Assembly: GCA_937921525.1 (NCBI GenBank) | Contig: CAKZUM010000088.1 | Location: 1 to 7,745, forward strand | Source of the DNA: an uncultured Saprospiraceae bacterium | GTDB taxonomy: Bacteria > Bacteroidota > Bacteroidia > Chitinophagales > Saprospiraceae | Reading direction: 5' to 3' | DNA length: 7,745 nt | In this document: piece after piece, positions 1-5,589 of the stretch | Position numbering within the stretch: position 1 is the first letter of the stretch | Layout of the letters: each line of letters opens with the position of its first letter | Made by a program: the position numbers and the translations under genes | Notes under the pieces: model-generated | The model's database searches: none | The model's input: only the letters and a program-made list of their open reading frames with translations | Told to the model about the DNA's origin: nothing

Positions 1-606
1 TTCTTTAATTGGATATTCGATGCTCTTGGTATGCGAACCTTTGATGCCGCCGCCGTCGTCGTAGATGGCTATACAGGGGCAACGCCTATGAGTTTAGCAT
101 ATCAAGGTGGTTGGGAAAAAGTAACAGAAGTATACTCTCCAGCACAAATGTTGTGGGGTGGCATACCGGGATCAATAGGGGAGACCAACAAGATTTTCGT
201 TTTGGCAGGTGCAGGCTTATTAATTGCTCTAGGCATTGCTAGTTGGAGAATCATGTTGTCTATGTTTATTGGTGCAGCTTTTTGTGCAATTTTATTAAAC
301 TGGTGGGGTGCAACACCATTTATGACCGTTCCGTGGTACTACCAATTTTATATGGGTAGTTTCTTCTTTGCAATGGCATTTATGGCAACAGATCCAGTGA
401 CAGCTGCTTCAACGAATAGAGGTAAGTGGATATACGGTTTCTTTATTGGATTTATTGGAATGATTATTCGAGTATTAAATCCAGCATATCCTGAGGGATG
501 GATGCTTTCTATTCTATTATTAAATGTATTTGCGCCATTAATTGACCACTATGTGTTAGAGGGCAATATGAGCAGAAGAATGAAGCGCGCGCAAGCAACT
601 TCTTAA
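1..606 (+). CDS. nqrB: Na+-translocating NADH:quinone oxidoreductase subunit B (C-terminal half, 5' truncated by window edge)
   Basis: NqrB is the large membrane subunit of the six-subunit Na+-NQR. The complex oxidises NADH, reduces quinone and pumps Na+ out across the inner membrane. The reading frame is open from base 1, so this is a partial gene of 201 residues; the family is usually about 400. The motif DGYTGAT at codons 64-84 is the flavin-attachment site. By homology its last threonine (codon 82-84) carries a phosphoester-linked FMN. Downstream there are about five hydrophobic helices, including the conserved stretches MATDPVTAASTNRGKW, NPAYPEGWM and FAPLIDHYV, and a basic tail (SRRMKRAQ) on the inner face. 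The ATG at position 31 is an internal methionine, not the start. The stop is followed 49 bp later by nqrC in the same direction. Identity is secure from the motif and the gene order. Confidence 0.96.
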   Translation, partial: FFNWIFDALGMRTFDAAAVVVDGYTGATPMSLAYQGGWEKVTEVYSPAQMLWGGIPGSIGETNKIFVLAGAGLLIALGIASWRIMLSMFIGAAFCAILLNWWGATPFMTVPWYYQFYMGSFFFAMAFMATDPVTAASTNRGKWIYGFFIGFIGMIIRVLNPAYPEGWMLSILLLNVFAPLIDHYVLEGNMSRRMKRAQATS

Positions 607-655
607 AAAATAATAAAGAGTCAGTATTTAGTACTGATCCTAAAAAATATAAACA

Positions 656-1405
656 ATGGAACGTACAGGTTATGTAGTCCTATTCACTTTAGGGATGACT
701 GTCTTAGTAGCTTTGTTATTATCAGCTTTGTTCTATGGTACTAAAGAACAAGCAGCTATTAATGAAGATGTATTCAATAAGCGGGCGATCTTGGGAGCCA
801 TAAGCGATCACGTAGAGAAAGATGTTAAGTCTATGACTGATGAAGACGTCTTAGGCATTTTTAATCAGCAAATAGAGCAAGTAGTTCTAGACATGGACGG
901 ACAAGTCATTGATGGAATGAAAGCAGAGAATGTTGATATGGCTAAAGAAAAGAAAAAAGCAGAAGAAAATCGCTTGCTGCCGTTATACGTGTATAACAAG
1001 CAGGGGGGCGATAAATTTTATATCGTTTCTATAAGAGGAAATGGATTATGGGATGAGATATGGGGAAATGTTGCCCTTAGCAATGATTTCAGTACGGTAG
1101 CTGGTGTGTCCTTCGACCATAAAGGAGAGACGCCGGGCTTGGGTGCAGAAATAAAAGATAATCCTGCTTTTTCTAGACAGTTTAAAGGAACTAAAATTTA
1201 TAGTGACGACGGGGATTACACTTCCGTATATGTTCGGAAGGGAGGAGCTAAAGATCCGACACGTGAGGTAGATGGTATTTCTGGTGCAACTGTTACTGCG
1301 GATGGCGTATCTCAAATGTTGTATACAGGTATTAAATACTACTTACCTTATTTTGAGAAATTACAGAGTGGCAAAGGAAAGCCAGTTGGCATGTTAGTAA
1401 AGTAA
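656..1405 (+). CDS. nqrC: Na+-translocating NADH:quinone oxidoreductase subunit C
   Basis: NqrC is the second covalent-flavin subunit, anchored by a single N-terminal helix with its FMN domain outside the membrane. It relays electrons within the Na+-NQR. The 249-residue product has one hydrophobic segment at about residues 7-27, then a soluble domain. The motif DGISGAT at 206-212 is the FMN-binding sequence, and T212 is the expected phosphoester site. The conserved GETPGLGAEI segment at about 156-165 is also family-typical. The length matches the family (about 250-260). The leader is A-rich (ataaacaATG) without a Shine-Dalgarno sequence, like the other genes here. A short 6-bp inverted repeat, TCAGTA-N5-TACTGA at 621-637, lies in the 49-bp gap after nqrB; it is probably minor. 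Adjacent subunits nqrB and nqrD confirm the assignment. Confidence 0.97.
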   Translation: MERTGYVVLFTLGMTVLVALLLSALFYGTKEQAAINEDVFNKRAILGAISDHVEKDVKSMTDEDVLGIFNQQIEQVVLDMDGQVIDGMKAENVDMAKEKKKAEENRLLPLYVYNKQGGDKFYIVSIRGNGLWDEIWGNVALSNDFSTVAGVSFDHKGETPGLGAEIKDNPAFSRQFKGTKIYSDDGDYTSVYVRKGGAKDPTREVDGISGATVTADGVSQMLYTGIKYYLPYFEKLQSGKGKPVGMLVK

Positions 1406-1418
1406 GACAACATTAGAG

Positions 1419-1444
1419 ATTGCTGACAAGATGTTAGCAATTTT
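1419..1444 (+). other. Hairpin in the nqrC-nqrD gap (possible attenuator or RNA-processing stem)
   Basis: ATTGCTGACA (1419-1428) pairs with TGTTAGCAAT (1432-1441). This gives a 10-bp stem with one G-U pair and a three-base loop, and four T residues (1441-1444) follow at its foot. The T tract is too short for a convincing full terminator inside an operon whose later genes are needed. Partial attenuation, or 3'-end stabilisation of an nqrBC message, fits better. A second copy of the right-arm core, TTAGCAATTT, follows at 1451-1460. Confidence 0.4.
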
Positions 1445-1481
1445 GAGCATTTAGCAATTTCCAATAGTAAAAAATAATAAA

Positions 1482-2216
1482 ATGGCGGAAGCTACTACGG
1501 CAGCGAAATCAGCAGCAGCGAAATCGGAGCCTTTATTCGGAAAAAAAGAGAAGCAGTTAATCACTGATCCTTTGTATGACAATAACCCGATTACCATTCA
1601 GGTATTAGGAATTTGTTCTGCATTGGCGGTTACTTCGTTGATATATCCATCATTGGTTATATCTGTGGCCGTAGTCTTTGTATGTGGGTTTTCTAGTTTG
1701 ATTACCTCTGTACTAAGAAACAGAATACCGAAGTCTATTCGGATGATTGTTCAGTTAGTCATTATTGCGACATTAGTAACAGTAGTAGAGTTGTCTTTAA
1801 AATATTTGAGTTATCCAGTCTATAAAGATCTATCGGTCTATATTGGGTTGATTATTACTAACTGTATAGTGATGGGACGTTTGGAAGCATTCGCAATGGC
1901 GAACAAACCTTGGCGTTCTTTCTTGGATGGAATTGGTAATGGATTAGGCTATGGAGCGATTCTTTTAATGGTCGCTTTCTTCAGAGAATTTTTTGGTAAA
2001 GGCAGTTTGTTCGCAGGTAGCCCAGCAGAAATGAAAATTATCGGTCCTTCAGGAGATTATTTCATCAACACGATGGCAGAATCTGGGATTGGTTCTATGT
2101 TCTCTTGGTACTCCAATAATAACTTAATGGTTTTACCAGCAGCAGCCATGTTCTTAATTGGTATCTTCATTTGGATACAGAGATCAAGAACACCAAAATT
2201 AGTTGACGTATCGTAA
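1482..2216 (+). CDS. nqrD: Na+-translocating NADH:quinone oxidoreductase subunit D
   Basis: NqrD is an integral membrane subunit homologous to RnfE. It pairs with NqrE to form part of the ion- and electron-conducting core of Na+-NQR. The 244-residue protein has about six hydrophobic helices. Conserved signatures include DNNPITIQVLGICSALAVT (33-51), LIITNCIVMGRLEAFAM (123-139) and FLDGIGNGLGYG (148-159). C45 and C128 match the membrane cysteines that, with two in NqrE, hold an iron centre between the subunits in the Vibrio enzyme. The N terminus carries an extra stretch of about 20-25 residues rich in Ala and Lys (MAEATTAAKSAAAKSEP) compared with the roughly 210-residue Vibrio protein as I remember it. 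The start is the only sensible ATG and follows an A-rich leader. The last codons and the stop form the left arm of an inverted repeat. Confidence 0.97.
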   Translation: MAEATTAAKSAAAKSEPLFGKKEKQLITDPLYDNNPITIQVLGICSALAVTSLIYPSLVISVAVVFVCGFSSLITSVLRNRIPKSIRMIVQLVIIATLVTVVELSLKYLSYPVYKDLSVYIGLIITNCIVMGRLEAFAMANKPWRSFLDGIGNGLGYGAILLMVAFFREFFGKGSLFAGSPAEMKIIGPSGDYFINTMAESGIGSMFSWYSNNNLMVLPAAAMFLIGIFIWIQRSRTPKLVDVS

Positions 2217-2301
2217 AATGATGAATTAAAAATGATAGGTGAATTATAGCATCCAGTGATGTCTAGTCTAATTCATCATTTACCATTCATCATTCATAAT
2301 T
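2213..2301. repeat. A+T-rich inverted repeat spanning the nqrD stop codon
   Basis: AATGATGAATTA (2217-2228) is exactly complementary to TAATTCATCATT (2269-2280). Allowing a one-base bulge, the arms extend outward to 2213 and 2283 and take in the nqrD stop codon. A further related copy, ATTCATCATTCATAATT, runs through 2285-2301. The element could act as a 3'-end hairpin for nqrD, or be a degenerate extragenic repeat. The word family resembles the repeat at 3089-3166. Confidence 0.6.
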
Positions 2302-2304
2302 AAC

Positions 2305-2412
2305 GTTCTTTGACAAATACAGTGTTCAAAGAAAAAGGAAAGTCAAAAGCGACCAAAGGAAGTGTTGATTTTTCTTTTTATTTGATTGTTTTCACTGCAT
2401 TTGTCAAAGAAC
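2305..2412. repeat. 108-bp long imperfect inverted repeat directly upstream of nqrE
   Basis: The outer arms 2305-2324 (starting GTTCTTTGACAAAT) and 2393-2412 (ending ATTTGTCAAAGAAC) are complementary at 19 of 20 positions; the mismatch would be a wobble pair in one orientation. Pairing resumes inward after a small asymmetric bulge. TCAAAGAAAAAGGAAAGTCA on the left matches the reverse complement of the right side with three differences, two of them G-U compatible in RNA. The whole region could fold into one long stem with a short central loop. The right arm ends 15 bases before the nqrE ATG, so as RNA it would be nqrE leader. It has the shape of a MITE-like or extragenic palindrome, but I cannot assign it to a known family. 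Confidence 0.7.
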
Positions 2413-2427
2413 CATTATCACATTAAA

Positions 2428-3036
2428 ATGGAACTTTTTAATATTTTCATAAAAGCGGCCTTTATTGACAATATGGTATTGGCTTACTTCTTAGGAATGT
2501 GCTCTTACTTGGCGGTATCTAAGACAGTAAAAACCGCATTCGGATTAGGTCTAGCAGTTATTTTCGTATTAGGTATTACGATGCCAATCAACTGGTTAAT
2601 CAATAATTTTCTATTAGATGGAGCAATTAACGGTTTAGATCTAACCTTTTTGCGATTAATTTTGTTTATCGCTGTAATTGCCTCTATGGTACAATTGGTA
2701 GAGATGGTAATTGAAAAAGTCTCACCTGCCTTATATAACTCCTTGGGTATCTTCCTGCCACTGATTACGGTGAACTGTGCGATATTAGGGGGGTCTTTAT
2801 TTATGGTAGCAAGAGAATATAATTTTTCAGAATCTATTGCCTTCGGATTAGGAGGTGGCTTTGGATGGTTCTTAGCGATTATTGCCATTGCTGCTATCCG
2901 AGAAAAAATCCGTTATTCAGATGTACCACCTGCATTAAGAGGATTGGGCATGGCATTTATTTTAACAGGCTTGATGGGTATTGCGTTTATGAGTCTGATG
3001 GGTATTGATCCAGCAGCTTTGACAGGTACGAAATAA
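2428..3036 (+). CDS. nqrE: Na+-translocating NADH:quinone oxidoreductase subunit E
   Basis: NqrE is an integral membrane subunit homologous to RnfA and the structural partner of NqrD. From the ATG at 2428 the protein has 202 residues (family about 198) and begins MELFNIFIKAAFIDNMVLAY, matching the family N terminus. The in-frame ATG at 2386 would add 14 residues encoded inside the inverted repeat and is rejected. Six hydrophobic helices are visible. Key segments are FLGMCSYLAVSK (21-32), LGIFLPLITVNCAILGG (106-122), REKIRYSDVPPALRGLG (158-174) and GLGGGFGW (140-147). C25 and C117 correspond to the conserved membrane cysteines that share the iron centre with NqrD. The gene is separated from nqrD by 211 bp and from nqrF by 364 bp, both unusually long for this operon and both filled with inverted repeats. 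Confidence 0.97.
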   Translation: MELFNIFIKAAFIDNMVLAYFLGMCSYLAVSKTVKTAFGLGLAVIFVLGITMPINWLINNFLLDGAINGLDLTFLRLILFIAVIASMVQLVEMVIEKVSPALYNSLGIFLPLITVNCAILGGSLFMVAREYNFSESIAFGLGGGFGWFLAIIAIAAIREKIRYSDVPPALRGLGMAFILTGLMGIAFMSLMGIDPAALTGTK

Positions 3037-3088
3037 GTTAATCGATACTGCCACTTAATTTTATCCCAAGATTTGGATTGTGGAAGCA

Positions 3089-3166
3089 AATCATATATCA
3101 TAAATTTTGAATCATACATCATAAATCAATCTAATTTAGCAGATTTATGATTTATGATGTATGATT
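3089..3166. repeat. A+T-rich tandem plus inverted repeat in the nqrE-nqrF spacer
   Basis: Two near-identical 17-bp direct copies, AATCATATATCATAAAT (3089-3105) and AATCATACATCATAAAT (3110-3126), differ at one base. The second copy, extended to 18 bp (3110-3127), is perfectly complementary to 3149-3166 across a 21-bp loop. It would make a stable stem as DNA cruciform or RNA hairpin. The words resemble those of the repeat at 2213-2301 in the previous spacer, which suggests a repeated intergenic element. Confidence 0.7.
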
Positions 3167-3174
3167 TTTAGAAT

Positions 3175-3252
3175 CGCTCCCCCCTGGGGGTTGGGGGTAT
3201 CTCAAGTAAGCGTTTCCCACTCATATAAACCCCCAACCCCCAAGGGGGAGCG
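3175..3252. repeat. G+C-rich 24-bp inverted repeat in the nqrE-nqrF spacer
   Basis: The arms 3175-3198 and 3229-3252 are complementary at 23 of 24 positions around a 30-bp loop. Each arm is itself built of short C-runs and G-runs (CCCCCTGGGGG at 3180-3190; CCCCCAAGGGGG at 3237-3248), so alternative small hairpins are possible within an arm. Base composition is sharply different from the surrounding A+T-rich sequence. This has the form of a repetitive extragenic palindrome or a very small non-autonomous element. I see no transposase and no clear target-site duplication. Confidence 0.75.
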
Positions 3253-3400
3253 AAATAGGAAAAGCTCAGAAAGCAGGAATAATCTTAGTGTTGCATAGAA
3301 GGTTAAATAGTTTTCTGAGTTATATTATTTAATTGAGAAATTGTTACGTAGTAGTTATTTGATCAGCTTATTCATCAAATGACAAACCAAATAAGAAATT

Positions 3401-4702
3401 ATGAATGTTTTAATTGCGATCATTGTCTTTAGTGCTGTAATTTTAGCATTAGCATTTATGCTGATTGGAGCAAGAAAGAGATTAGTGCCGCAGGGCGATG
3501 TATCTATTGTAGTAAATGGAGATACAGAAAATCCATTGTTAGTAAAACCTGGTTCCACATTACTTTCTGTATTATCAGACAAGAGTGTTTTCTTGCCATC
3601 TGCTTGTGGTGGTGGTGGTACTTGTGCGATGTGCGAGTGCCATGTATTATCAGGAGGTGGCGATGTGCTACCTACAGAGATGAATCACTTAACTCGTAAA
3701 GAAGCTGCCGAGCATAAGCGTTTAGCTTGTCAGGTGAAGGTGCGAGAGAATATGGAAATCACAATTCCAGAGGAAATATTTGGTATTAAAAAGTGGGAGT
3801 GTACGGTACGATCTAACTATAACGTAGCTTCTTTCATTAAAGAATTTGTAGTAGAATTACCAGCAGGTGAAACATTAGATTTCGAGTCAGGTGGATATAT
3901 TCAAATAGATGTTCCAGAAGTAGAGGTGAATTTCAAGGATATGGATATAGCACCACATCCAGATGATCCTTCTGGACCAGATAAGTTTAGAAGTGAGTGG
4001 GATAAGTACAAGTTATGGGATTTGAAGATGAAGAATGACGAGGAGCAATTCCGCGCCTACTCTATGGCCAATCACCCTGCGGAAGGAAATATCGTGATGT
4101 TGAATATCCGTATAGCAACGCCACCTTTTGATAGAAAAACAAACGGTTGGATGGCTGTTAATCCAGGGGTATGTTCTTCTTATGTATTCTCTAAGAAGCC
4201 GGGCGATAAGATTACGATCTCTGGTCCTTACGGAGAGTTCTTTATCAAGGAGACTAAAAAAGAAATGGTTTACATCGGTGGTGGTGCAGGTATGGCACCA
4301 TTGCGATCACACCTATATCACCTATTCCATACATTAAAGACGACAGATAGAAAAGTATCGTTCTGGTATGGTGGTCGTACGAGAAGAGAATTATTCTACA
4401 TCGAGGAATTTAGAAAGATTGAAAAAGAATTTCCAAATTTCCGTTTCCATGTAGTATTAGATAATCCATTACCAGAAGATAATTGGACGGTAAAGGAAAC
4501 GATAGATGATCCAAATGGCGAAGGTTTCAAAGGATACGTAATGTCTGTATGTCATGAGAAGTATCTGAAAGATCACCCAGAACCAGAAGAAATTGAATAC
4601 TACTTCTGTGGTCCTCCAATGATGAATCAGTCGGTTATTCGGACCTTGGATAGCTTAGGCGTACCCGAGGAGAATATTGCGTTTGATGATTTTGGTGGGT
4701 AA
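3401..4702 (+). CDS. nqrF: Na+-translocating NADH:quinone oxidoreductase subunit F (NADH dehydrogenase, FAD and [2Fe-2S])
   Basis: NqrF is the electron-entry subunit: it oxidises cytoplasmic NADH through FAD and passes electrons to its [2Fe-2S] centre. The 433-residue product has, in order, an N-terminal membrane helix (about 3-22); a ferredoxin domain with cluster ligands C69, C75, C78 and C110 in CGGGGTCAMCEC...C; an FAD domain with RAYSMAN (218-224); and an NADH domain with GGGAGMAP (293-300) and YFCGPPMMN (401-409). It ends in the family-typical DDFGG. It is about 25 residues longer than my recollection of the Vibrio protein (about 408). The extra residues lie in loops near 183-195, 243-255 and 367-377. 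The start follows an A-rich leader. A strong terminator 24 bp after the stop marks the operon end. Confidence 0.98.
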   Translation: MNVLIAIIVFSAVILALAFMLIGARKRLVPQGDVSIVVNGDTENPLLVKPGSTLLSVLSDKSVFLPSACGGGGTCAMCECHVLSGGGDVLPTEMNHLTRKEAAEHKRLACQVKVRENMEITIPEEIFGIKKWECTVRSNYNVASFIKEFVVELPAGETLDFESGGYIQIDVPEVEVNFKDMDIAPHPDDPSGPDKFRSEWDKYKLWDLKMKNDEEQFRAYSMANHPAEGNIVMLNIRIATPPFDRKTNGWMAVNPGVCSSYVFSKKPGDKITISGPYGEFFIKETKKEMVYIGGGAGMAPLRSHLYHLFHTLKTTDRKVSFWYGGRTRRELFYIEEFRKIEKEFPNFRFHVVLDNPLPEDNWTVKETIDDPNGEGFKGYVMSVCHEKYLKDHPEPEEIEYYFCGPPMMNQSVIRTLDSLGVPEENIAFDDFGG

Positions 4703-4726
4703 GGTATAATAGTCTTTGGGCTATTT

Positions 4727-4762
4727 AAAAAGGGCTGATAGTTTACTATCAGCCCTTTTTTT
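4727..4762 (+). terminator. Intrinsic terminator of the nqr operon
   Basis: GGGCTGATAGT (4732-4742) pairs perfectly with ACTATCAGCCC (4745-4755) and is followed by seven T residues (4756-4762). An A tract (4727-4731) lengthens the stem and would pair with the T tract, so it could also stop transcription arriving from the opposite strand. It lies 24 bp beyond the nqrF stop codon. Confidence 0.93.
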
Positions 4763-4777
4763 ATACATTTTGTATAA
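4761..4777. repeat. Short inverted repeat TTATACA-N3-TGTATAA
   Basis: Perfect 7-bp arms (4761-4767 and 4771-4777) flank a three-base spacer, immediately after the nqr terminator and 111 bp before the endonuclease start. It could be an operator for the endonuclease gene or a chance A+T-rich palindrome. Nothing else in the sequence decides between these. Confidence 0.35.
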
Positions 4778-4805
4778 AACTCTCTCAATTTAGCCTATTA
4801 TTTCT

Positions 4806-4818
4806 ATTCAAATTGAAT
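4806..4818. repeat. Short inverted repeat ATTCAA-N-TTGAAT upstream of the endonuclease
   Basis: Perfect 6-bp arms surround a single central base. It lies about 40 bp upstream of the candidate -7 element and 70 bp upstream of the endonuclease ATG, a position where a regulator could bind. Chance occurrence in A+T-rich DNA is a real alternative. Confidence 0.3.
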
Positions 4819-4857
4819 GGTTACAATAGCAGTCATTAATTATCTATTAAATTATTT

Positions 4858-4865
4858 TATATTTG
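4858..4865 (+). promoter_or_regulatory. Candidate Bacteroidota-type -7 promoter element for the endonuclease gene
   Basis: TATATTTG fits the TAnnTTTG consensus exactly and ends 23 bases before the ATG at 4889, implying a short leader. I found no good TTTG -33 partner at the expected distance, so support is partial. If used, it would exclude the upstream ATG at 4817 as the start. Confidence 0.35.
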
Positions 4866-4888
4866 TTGTTTGTCATAAAAGCAATAGC

Positions 4889-5578
4889 ATGAAATTAACC
4901 GCCAAACAATTGTATCAAAAACTTGTAGTTGATAATGATTTCATAGGAAAGAAAGGAAAAATTATTTTTAAATTGATGGATATTTCCTTAGAAGTTGGAA
5001 CAAAAGATACAGTTGGAAATCTAGTACAAGAGTGGATTAAAGCTTGGATGATAAAAGAAAAAATTGAGTTCTCTAATCCTCCACATACCCAAGATTTCCC
5101 TGATTTTTTGCTTGACTCTACAGACCATAGGAAAGATTTATTAGAAATAAAGTGTTTTGATTATAATGCTTCTCCTAATTTTGATATCGCTGCATTTTTA
5201 GCTTATCGACGTTCTCTTTTAGAGTTTCCGTTTAGGTTAGATTCAGATTATCTAATAATTGGCTATGCTATGGAAAGCACAGAAATTATTATTAAAGATG
5301 TTTGGTTTAAAAAAGTCTGGGAAATTTGTGGACCAAGTGAAAAGTGGGATCTTAGATGTAATGTGAAACAAGGTGAACCAGCTAATATACGGCCGATAAA
5401 ATGGTACAATAATAGTAGAACTACTTTCAAGCCATTTAATAACGCTCTAGAATTTGTCAAAGCATTTGATGGAACACAAAGGCAGTGGGCAAGAACATCA
5501 AGAGATGCAGTAACTAGTACTTGGTTAAGAAATGTTATCAGCGGATATAAAAAGGCAACAGGGAAAGATCTAATTTGA
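4889..5578 (+). CDS. Type II restriction endonuclease, NgoBV/NlaIV-like (predicted target GGNNCC)
   Basis: From the ATG at 4889 the product has 229 residues and begins MKLTAKQLYQKL, which resembles the N terminus of the neisserial NgoBV endonuclease family as I recall it. A PD-(D/E)xK-type catalytic core is visible: PD at 71-72 in QDFPDFLL, then E86-I-K88 in LLEIKCFD. E47 and E49 are possible additional metal ligands. The upstream in-frame ATG at 4817 would add 24 hydrophobic residues unlike the family and is rejected. The gene converges on the C5 methyltransferase, with only 11 bp between stop codons, which supports an R-M pair. Composition is clearly richer in A+T than the nqr genes, in keeping with transfer. 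The family call comes from remembered sequence similarity, and the GGNNCC target is inherited from it, not shown here. Confidence 0.8.
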   Translation: MKLTAKQLYQKLVVDNDFIGKKGKIIFKLMDISLEVGTKDTVGNLVQEWIKAWMIKEKIEFSNPPHTQDFPDFLLDSTDHRKDLLEIKCFDYNASPNFDIAAFLAYRRSLLEFPFRLDSDYLIIGYAMESTEIIIKDVWFKKVWEICGPSEKWDLRCNVKQGEPANIRPIKWYNNSRTTFKPFNNALEFVKAFDGTQRQWARTSRDAVTSTWLRNVISGYKKATGKDLI

Positions 5579-5589
5579 ACAGTCTGAGG

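Larger units (their letters stand above)
3037..3400. other. 364-bp nqrE-nqrF spacer without a gene
   Basis: No credible coding frame is present on either strand. The spacer contains an A+T-rich repeat cluster (3089-3166), a G+C-rich inverted repeat (3175-3252), and an A+T-rich stretch of about 150 bp leading to nqrF. The last part includes a 7-bp inverted repeat, ATTTGAT (3357-3363) with ATCAAAT (3374-3380), 20 bp upstream of the nqrF ATG. I found no full TTTG / TAnnTTTG promoter pair in it, so whether nqrF has its own promoter is undecided. Confidence 0.7.

Noticed and set aside
2386..2427. Upstream ATG for nqrE adding 14 residues
   Set aside because: The residues are encoded in the inverted-repeat arm and do not match the NqrE N terminus, whereas the ATG at 2428 does.
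1046..3122. Open frames antisense to nqrC, nqrD and nqrE
   Set aside because: They lie opposite well-conserved genes, have no recognisable motifs, and are explained as shadows of the coding strand.
3181..3248. G-runs as a G-quadruplex
   Set aside because: The runs are few per strand and are better explained by the near-perfect inverted repeat. A quadruplex would compete with that pairing and cannot be supported from sequence alone.
4817..4888. In-frame upstream ATG giving the endonuclease a hydrophobic N-terminal extension of 24 residues
   Set aside because: The residues look like a membrane segment unlike the family, the candidate -7 element lies downstream of this ATG, and MKLTAKQLYQKL is the expected family start.
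5579..5589. Bidirectional terminator between the convergent endonuclease and methyltransferase
   Set aside because: The gap is only 11 bp and no stem with a T tract is visible across the two gene ends.
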